From contig VMGY01000002.1 in assembly GCA_007378955.1 (NCBI GenBank), positions 1 through 53,965 of the forward strand: 53,965 nt of DNA, read 5' to 3'. Numbering within the stretch: position 1 is the first letter of the stretch; each line of letters opens with the position of its first letter. This DNA comes from Parcubacteria group bacterium Athens0714_12 (lineage in GTDB: Bacteria; Patescibacteriota; Patescibacteriia; UBA2591; VMGY01). The position numbers and the translations under genes are program-made. The notes under the pieces were generated by a model that made no database searches, was not told the origin of the DNA, and saw only the letters and a list, made by a program, of their open reading frames with translations. Of this stretch, positions 50,601-53,965 are shown one piece after another.

Positions 50601-50752
50601 CCAAAATTGAACCAACCAAAATTCTCGCACCACGCGTATTTATATATTGAATCAATAGCGCCTTCAGTTTCGGAAGCCAAAGCAAAATTAAGAGGCGTTA
50701 ATTGCCCCAATAATAAAAATAAAAATAAAATACAGCAAAACCTTTTAAACAT
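47657..50752 (-). CDS. Large repeat-rich surface protein
   Basis: A 1031-residue exported protein with a signal peptide (about 1-26). Residues 36-130 hold YAWGENIGWINLNP-type repeats, a recurrent Patescibacteria surface motif. Ig-like beta parts follow (about 170-420), a Pro-rich linker (420-475), a tandem of FPEIK pentapeptides (about 474-500), a long basic amphipathic helical part (about 505-725), and a C-terminal carboxypeptidase-regulatory-like domain (about 950-1020). Two repeat-encoded inserts sit in it: EEAEASNPSKE / EGAEASNPSKE (about 305-335) and about 50 residues from GDSRSNPAG to LLAMM (about 805-855). Probably a cell-envelope or adhesion protein. Confidence 0.8.
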   Translation of the reverse strand: MFKRFCCILFLFLLLGQLTPLNFALASETEGAIDSIYKYAWCENFGWFNFGAGSVRITDDTVSGYAWGENIGWINLNPSTSGVRNDGEGNLSGYAWGENVGWINFEGIYIDREGRLRGYANGDITGKISFSCMNDNSCANSNVQVLTDWRPLSARPATVVPSGGSFPGAFIPYNPPAPKGFSVLINQGLKYTNSREVALNLSGGIDSKMMAISEGASDFEGASQESYIEIKKWILKSGEGVKTIYVKFYDIYGKVSPVVFDSIILDTIAPAPPELIFPKSGEVLADNTPLLKGKAEANSKVLIGLGALGEEAEASNPSKESSKEGAEASNPSKENSPSGGGVETLVSKNKKEFDFIPLLFYQTMADNYGNWQYEIPAPLENGIYGVEIKAQDEAGNQSESLKSNFIIQTAAEERPIVPPEIKPPFPIIPIAPPGGEPAKPLPVEPLLPIPYIPPVIPPVETPGAPEPIKIEFPEIKFPEIKFPEIEFPEIKFPDIKLPEISINKEFKKAWRGFKENIKDSADYFKKEFAQDFIPQLKELAKNPALAFKETFQDFKEAGKDLSKGFYWTTVRIAKGAGQNFSYFSSKFAFGLKKGWRLVVYRFQKTVYDSLAFLGRILEKTAKQFVLIIQKTIELVLNGGQKVFYAGKRGFYVLVNAKIAFQNAAAKFVFAIKNGAVKFVLEIKNGVIKLADNIRENVLLAVSNLKNAAQKIAVVFKFAPAGPEKEKPAPPVLVKTPSVPPEIIEPEKIILVSNYGDIKIKSVEKEKAVLIAGSQFKSFIKPAKQVKEIKAQLIFVKSLSLESVPTLSLRGDSRSNPAGIGMDTGSFGQSPAGVLPQDDNGGAMTKKERPLLAMMLGVPFAQAEELAINQALAKEWLVGEYVYTDSDGDGIYEADIQLPPVAGSFSLKTLIDYADGDKKILEIEILIDPEGYIYTQDKRGEIRLEDVVVTLYRYNEITNEFEIWPAEIYDQKNPQITDKTGQYSFLAPEGKYYLKVVKNGYEEYNSKRFEVLEGRPVNQNIELKVKRKFFWR
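48193..48337 (-). repeat. REP units translated inside the 1031-residue protein
   Basis: Two to three REP or GGATCC-type units lie in frame inside the coding region and are translated from SLRGDSRSNPAG to KERPLLAMM. The reading frame stays open through the palindromes. Confidence 0.85.
49253..49350 (-). repeat. 15-base tandem repeat encoding FPEIK units
   Basis: Six to seven near-identical 15-base units (GAAATTTTATCTCCG type) encode a run of FPEIK/FPEIE pentapeptides. Such an in-phase repeat can vary in number by slippage. Confidence 0.85.
49711..49829 (-). repeat. GAGGCTTCAGCC repeat translated inside the 1031-residue protein
   Basis: Two direct copies of TTTGAGGGATTAGAGGCTTC and a GAAACTAAAGTTTC palindrome match the intergenic cluster at 43416-43513. 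On the coding strand they read GGGVETLVSK and two EASNPSKE units. Confidence 0.8.
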
Positions 50753-50807
50753 TTTTTTGAACCGCTAAATACGCGAAAAAATTATTTTAAGGCGCCTCTT
50801 TTATATT

Positions 50808-50846
50808 GTCATTGCGAAGAGTCAGCAGGCGGCGCGGCAATCCCGT
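50808..50846. repeat. Single REP unit
   Basis: One unit GTCATTGCGAAGAGTCAGCAGG...GCGGCAATCCCG lies between the 1031-residue gene start and the NYN remnant. Confidence 0.75.
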
Positions 50847-50912
50847 TTTATTACTCTTCTCTCAAATCCGGCATTACTAAAAATTCTTTTTTGTTTTTTA
50901 AAAATACGAATA

Positions 50913-51000
50913 TTGACTTGTGGATAACTTATTTGATATACTTAAATAATTACCACGAAAAAAACCCTTATAAGGTTTTGTCCTTATCGGGGGTTTTTTC
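50913..51000 (+). promoter_or_regulatory. Promoter-terminator cassette, possible small RNA
   Basis: On the plus strand TTGACT (50913-50918), an 18-base spacer and TATACT (50937-50942) form a promoter. About 15 bases further, a strong hairpin (AAAAAACCC / GGGTTTTTT at 50959-50967 and 50991-50999, inner ATAAGG / CCTTAT) ends in a T run. The product would be about 50 bases with no ORF. It could be a short RNA, or simply the bidirectional terminator of the NYN remnant with a chance promoter. Confidence 0.35.
50955..51000. terminator. Bidirectional terminator hairpin
   Basis: A 9-bp outer stem (AAAAAACCC / GGGTTTTTT) and a 6-bp inner stem (ATAAGG / CCTTAT) with T runs on both sides. It overlaps the last codons and stop of the truncated NYN frame. 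Confidence 0.8.
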
Positions 51001-51183
51001 TTTTTTAACGCCTAAAATTGATCTAGGGACTAAACCAATAAAAATATATGCTTGTTCAATAAAATATTTTTCCCTAAGCCATACGCGAAAACGGCGGTAA
51101 TCTAAATTCCATCCAAGCCCTTTAACGCCCTTATGCAAATTTGCTCCGTCAATATAGGCAAAATTGTTTTCTTTTCTTTGCAT
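50968..51183 (-). pseudogene. Truncated NYN (LabA/DUF88-like) domain gene
   Basis: The 71-residue frame has the first half of an NYN domain: FAYIDGANLHKGVKGLGWNL, with the catalytic Asp of YIDGAN, then DYRRFRVWLREKYFIEQAYIFIG. Intact relatives continue for about another 100 residues with two further acidic motifs; here the sequence breaks off at LVPRSILGV and the last 14 codons run through a terminator hairpin. It is therefore probably a gene remnant without nuclease activity. Confidence 0.75.
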
Positions 51184-51235
51184 TTTTTAAATTATTAATA
51201 ATTTTCATCAGAATTCTTCTATCACCTCTCACTTT

Positions 51236-51420
51236 GTCATTGCGAAAATCCTCGGGATTGCGGAGCCTGTCCTGAGTGAAGCGAAAGGATCTTCCTGCTG
51301 CCTCCTCGCAATGACAAACAAGAGTGTGTCATTGCGAGGAGCGGAACGCAGTGGAGCGACGCGGCAATCCCGTTTCAATTTGTCATTGCGAGGAGCTATC
51401 AGGCGGCGCGGCAATCCCGC
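51236..51420. repeat. REP array overlapping the end of the last gene
   Basis: Four to five REP units in both orientations, with a GAGCCTGTCCTGAGTGAAGC repeat in the middle. The last unit encodes the C-terminal GIAAPPDSSSQ and the TGA stop of the adjacent surface-protein gene. Confidence 0.85.
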
Positions 51421-53965
51421 CATCTCCCGATTCCTGATTCATAATTCCTGATTCATAATTCAAACTCCCGCACTCGCCTTTTATTTTTACCCACTCGCCA
51501 TTTTCAACCCAAGTGCAATAAATTTCCCCGGTTGCTTGGTCAACCATTTCCAATTTTTCAATCCGCGCTTTTTTAGCGAAAAACTTGTCCGTAACAATTT
51601 CTTTAAACTTAACCAAACCATTCTGAATCCAAATGCCGAAATTCTCTAATTTTTCCAAAACTACGGCAAAAATTCCTTTTTTTATTTCTTCTGATTCTAA
51701 CATCTTTAATTGCTGTTCAAAGTCTGTTAAAGGAATATTTTTTAATTCTTCCGGCGGCGCGTAATGCCCGGGATGAACTAAAACTAAAACCTTGCCTATA
51801 GCGATGTCATTGCGAGGAGTCCCGCTGTCATTGCGAGCGGAGCGAAGCAATCCCGTTTCCTCATCATCACCATTAAAATCCCCTAAAGCCGTGCCAATAA
51901 TCGGACCGGCTGAAATCGCTTTTGCCGCCGCGCCCGGCAAAGAAGAAAAAGTCAGATAATCGCCTTGCTTAATTTCGCCATTCTCCAAAGAAACTTTAAC
52001 AGGGACTCTTCCCGATAAAGTCATTAAATAAGCATGGTCGGGATATTGCTCTTTTAAATATCCGGCGGCCTGAAATGAAGAGCCGGAAGTAATTATGCCA
52101 ATCAAAACTTCATTCTTTCCTTTTTGCGCCTTTTCCGCCAATGGCTCATCAGACGGGAAATCTACTCCCCATCCTTCTTCCTCCCCATCTCCGAGGGTGA
52201 GGGGCGCCACTGCTACCAAATCCCCATCCTCCAAATCTTCTTTAGACAAAATATATTCTGCGTAGTCAGGAGCAGAATTCGCGGTCTGCGGACCTTTAGT
52301 TATCCAACTGCCGCCAATATCCAAAGAAGCCAAAGTAGTGGTACTGCTTTGAAAACTTAATTTATTTCCCGCAGAAGCAGGCGTCCATTGGATAAATGGA
52401 TTGGCTGAATTTAAGGTAAGGTTGCCAGTGCTCGTAGCATTTCCCGTAATAGAATCAACGACAAACTTGGTATTGCCCGAGCCGTCTTGAATAACAAAAG
52501 CCGTGGACGAGGCGATATTCATCAGCAGACCGCCGGAAGCGGTAAAGCCGGACAAAAATGTTCCTGCTTGGGATTGGAGTTCAAAGAAATTGGCGGTTGG
52601 CGAAGTGCCTGAATGCGTTATCATGATGCCAGTGGTTGATTCATTGGTGGTGGAGGCGTGAAGCATTGCCCCCGGGGCAGTTGTCCCGATGCCGACGTTG
52701 CCGCCAACAGTTAAATTGTTTGAACCATCAATTATAACAGGGTCGCTTATACGCACCGCTGTCCAATCTTGAAACTGAAATTCATCAGCATCCGTGCTTC
52801 CATCAAAACGAAAATGTCCTGTATTGGTTGGTCTATAATATGTTCCTATCATTCCCCAACTATTGTCTGCTTTCCCCCTAATAGTCCCTGCAAAAGTTGG
52901 AGTATAAGAAAGTTTACCAAAATAGATATTATTGCTATCAACCATAAATATCTCAGTGTTATCGTAAGACCGTAACCTTAGACGGTAAATTGAACCATCT
53001 AAATGTGTAGATATCCCAGCTGAACCAGAATTAAAAAATTTGATAACAGTTGTTTCTGTAGTCTCTTGTGGAAATTTTAAAGAACCATTTACTGTCAAAG
53101 CGTGAGAAGGCGTCGTCGTCCCGATGCCGACATTGCCCGTCTGCGAATTAACAAATAAGGTTGGTCGGTCTGCCGAAGTAGTTGAGGAGACGGCAAAATT
53201 GCCAGTGGTGGTAGAATTGCCTTGGATATAAACATTCCCGCCGAAGTTAGCAGTCGTGGTGGAATTTGGCTGGGCTGTTCCCGTGGCGAGAGAGGTGACG
53301 ACTTGGAGCGTCCCCGTGGTAGTGGAATTTCCGGAATTATACACATCCCCGCCAATCCAGATTTTGCCGTGATTATTGGTGGGCTGGGTTGTTCCGATTA
53401 CTAATCTGCCCGTGCTCGTCGCATTGCCTGTAATAGAATCAACGACAAATTTGGTATTGCCCGAGCCGTCCTGAATGACAAAAGCCGTGGTTGAAGCGAT
53501 ATTCATCAGCAAGCCGCCTGAAGCAGTAAAGCCGGACAAAAATGTGCCTGCTTGGGATTGGAGCTCAAAAAAATTGGCGGTTGGCGAAGTGCCTGAATGC
53601 GTTATCATGATGCCAGTGGTTGATTCATTGGTGGTGGAAGCGTGAAGCATTGCCCCCGGAGCGGTCGTCCCGATGCCGACGAGGCCTGAAGTATTCTTAA
53701 TAACCATTGGAATGGATGTATAATTAGTATAAAAATTAATATCCTTATTATACCCACTTCCAATTTGCACCAATGCGCCACTATATCCGAAAAACGCCCT
53801 ATCTTCAGAAAAAGATATTATCTTCTCAACATTACCAGTTCCAACAGAAATTTGTCGTGTAGACGCCATCGTCCCAATCCCCACTCTTCCCGTCTGCGAA
53901 TCAACAAATAAGGTTGGTCGGTCTGCCGAAGTAGTTGAGGAGACGGCAAAATTGCCAGTGGTGGT
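51383..53965 (-). CDS. Long repeat-rich surface protein, 5' end outside window
   Basis: An open frame of at least 860 codons that runs off the right edge. It is built of NVGIGTTxP / TTGNFAVSSTTSADRPTLFV / STTGIMITHSGTSPTANFFE units like those of tail-fibre and CPR surface proteins. About 300 bases are duplicated (52425-52707 and 53405-53690). After the repeats a domain beginning PDYAEYILSKEDLEDGDLVAV resembles the peptidase-G2/IMC autocleavage type. A coiled coil near LTDFEQQLKMLESEEIKKG and a C-terminal tail coded by repeats (NYESGIMNQESG, GIAAPPDSSSQ) end the protein. A GTG at 53884 is an internal codon, not the start. Confidence 0.82.
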   Translation of the reverse strand, partial: TTTGNFAVSSTTSADRPTLFVDSQTGRVGIGTMASTRQISVGTGNVEKIISFSEDRAFFGYSGALVQIGSGYNKDINFYTNYTSIPMVIKNTSGLVGIGTTAPGAMLHASTTNESTTGIMITHSGTSPTANFFELQSQAGTFLSGFTASGGLLMNIASTTAFVIQDGSGNTKFVVDSITGNATSTGRLVIGTTQPTNNHGKIWIGGDVYNSGNSTTTGTLQVVTSLATGTAQPNSTTTANFGGNVYIQGNSTTTGNFAVSSTTSADRPTLFVNSQTGNVGIGTTTPSHALTVNGSLKFPQETTETTVIKFFNSGSAGISTHLDGSIYRLRLRSYDNTEIFMVDSNNIYFGKLSYTPTFAGTIRGKADNSWGMIGTYYRPTNTGHFRFDGSTDADEFQFQDWTAVRISDPVIIDGSNNLTVGGNVGIGTTAPGAMLHASTTNESTTGIMITHSGTSPTANFFELQSQAGTFLSGFTASGGLLMNIASSTAFVIQDGSGNTKFVVDSITGNATSTGNLTLNSANPFIQWTPASAGNKLSFQSSTTTLASLDIGGSWITKGPQTANSAPDYAEYILSKEDLEDGDLVAVAPLTLGDGEEEGWGVDFPSDEPLAEKAQKGKNEVLIGIITSGSSFQAAGYLKEQYPDHAYLMTLSGRVPVKVSLENGEIKQGDYLTFSSLPGAAAKAISAGPIIGTALGDFNGDDEETGLLRSARNDSGTPRNDIAIGKVLVLVHPGHYAPPEELKNIPLTDFEQQLKMLESEEIKKGIFAVVLEKLENFGIWIQNGLVKFKEIVTDKFFAKKARIEKLEMVDQATGEIYCTWVENGEWVKIKGECGSLNYESGIMNQESGDGGIAAPPDSSSQ
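51805..51856 (-). repeat. REP units translated inside the last surface protein
   Basis: Two short REP units lie in frame and are translated as GLLRSARNDSGTPRND between NGDDEET and IAIGKVLV, a segment that in such domains is usually continuous. Confidence 0.85.
52425..52707 (-). repeat. Internal duplication in the surface protein, copy 1
   Basis: About 283 bases nearly identical to 53405-53690. Both encode the block from VGIGTTAPGAMLHAS to FVVDSITGNATSTG. Confidence 0.9.
53405..53690 (-). repeat. Internal duplication in the surface protein, copy 2
   Basis: Direct repeat of 52425-52707 with scattered, mostly silent differences, which suggests selection on the protein or recent gene conversion. 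Confidence 0.9.

Noticed and set aside
53882-53884. GTG start of the last gene
   Set aside because: The frame stays open for the 27 codons up to the window edge and encodes the same repeat type, so the true start lies outside.

Overview
The window looks like a chromosomal segment from a small-genome, AT-rich member of the Candidate Phyla Radiation (Patescibacteria), most likely the Parcubacteria group. I infer this from reduced versions of conserved proteins (AlaRS without its C-terminal domain, short HrcA, TsaB and acetate kinase), the surface-protein repeat style (WGENIGWIN blocks, NVGIGTT blocks), cohesin and dockerin modules, and many dispersed palindromic repeats. TGA is used as a stop codon, which argues against the recoded Gracilibacteria/SR1 lineages. 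No 16S gene is present, so the assignment is inference. About 41 protein genes, one gene remnant and one tRNA are visible; all but two protein genes are on the minus strand.

Reading left to right: 0-9.5 kb holds a secreted Gmad2/GerMN-type protein cut by the window edge, a DUF763 protein, a YgjP-like metallopeptidase, a NUDIX hydrolase, secA, a ribosome hibernation factor and alaS. 9.6-13.8 kb holds a VirD4/TraG-like ATPase, its membrane partner and a sigma-region-4/HARE-HTH regulator. 13.9-18.6 kb is an exported cluster with two cohesin-like proteins, one dockerin protein and a CBS-domain protein. 18.8-23.6 kb is an hrcA-grpE-dnaK-dnaJ operon with a CIRCE operator, in which every intergenic gap holds a different palindromic element. 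23.7-27.2 kb is a compact operon of a cysteine-desulfurase-like enzyme, a DUF4395 membrane protein, a cysteine-rich sensor kinase and a single-domain response regulator. tRNA-Glu(CTC) follows.

27.6-33.6 kb is a division/cell-wall (dcw) cluster, transcribed mraZ-rsmH-ftsL-ftsI-murF, with a strong promoter and probable MraZ boxes, then tsaB. A wHTH/nucleotidyltransferase-like regulator stands divergent to a degenerate-PP2C membrane protein with a perfect palindrome between them. rplJ-rplL follows, with a probable L10 leader and attenuator. The right third carries a secreted beta-helix protein, mltG, pcm, uppP facing a DUF212 phosphatase, recJ, ackA, a pilin-like protein and two very large repeat-rich surface proteins, the last running off the window.

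The most unusual property is repeat load. At least six palindromic or interspersed repeat families occur, several of them inserted in frame inside genes including secA, alaS, rsmH, tsaB and the large surface proteins. Two families resemble MITEs of about 160-180 bp and supply the last codons or flank the stops of hrcA and ftsL. The compact desulfurase-DUF4395-kinase-regulator operon and the neighbouring cohesin and dockerin genes are the best candidates for undescribed functional systems.
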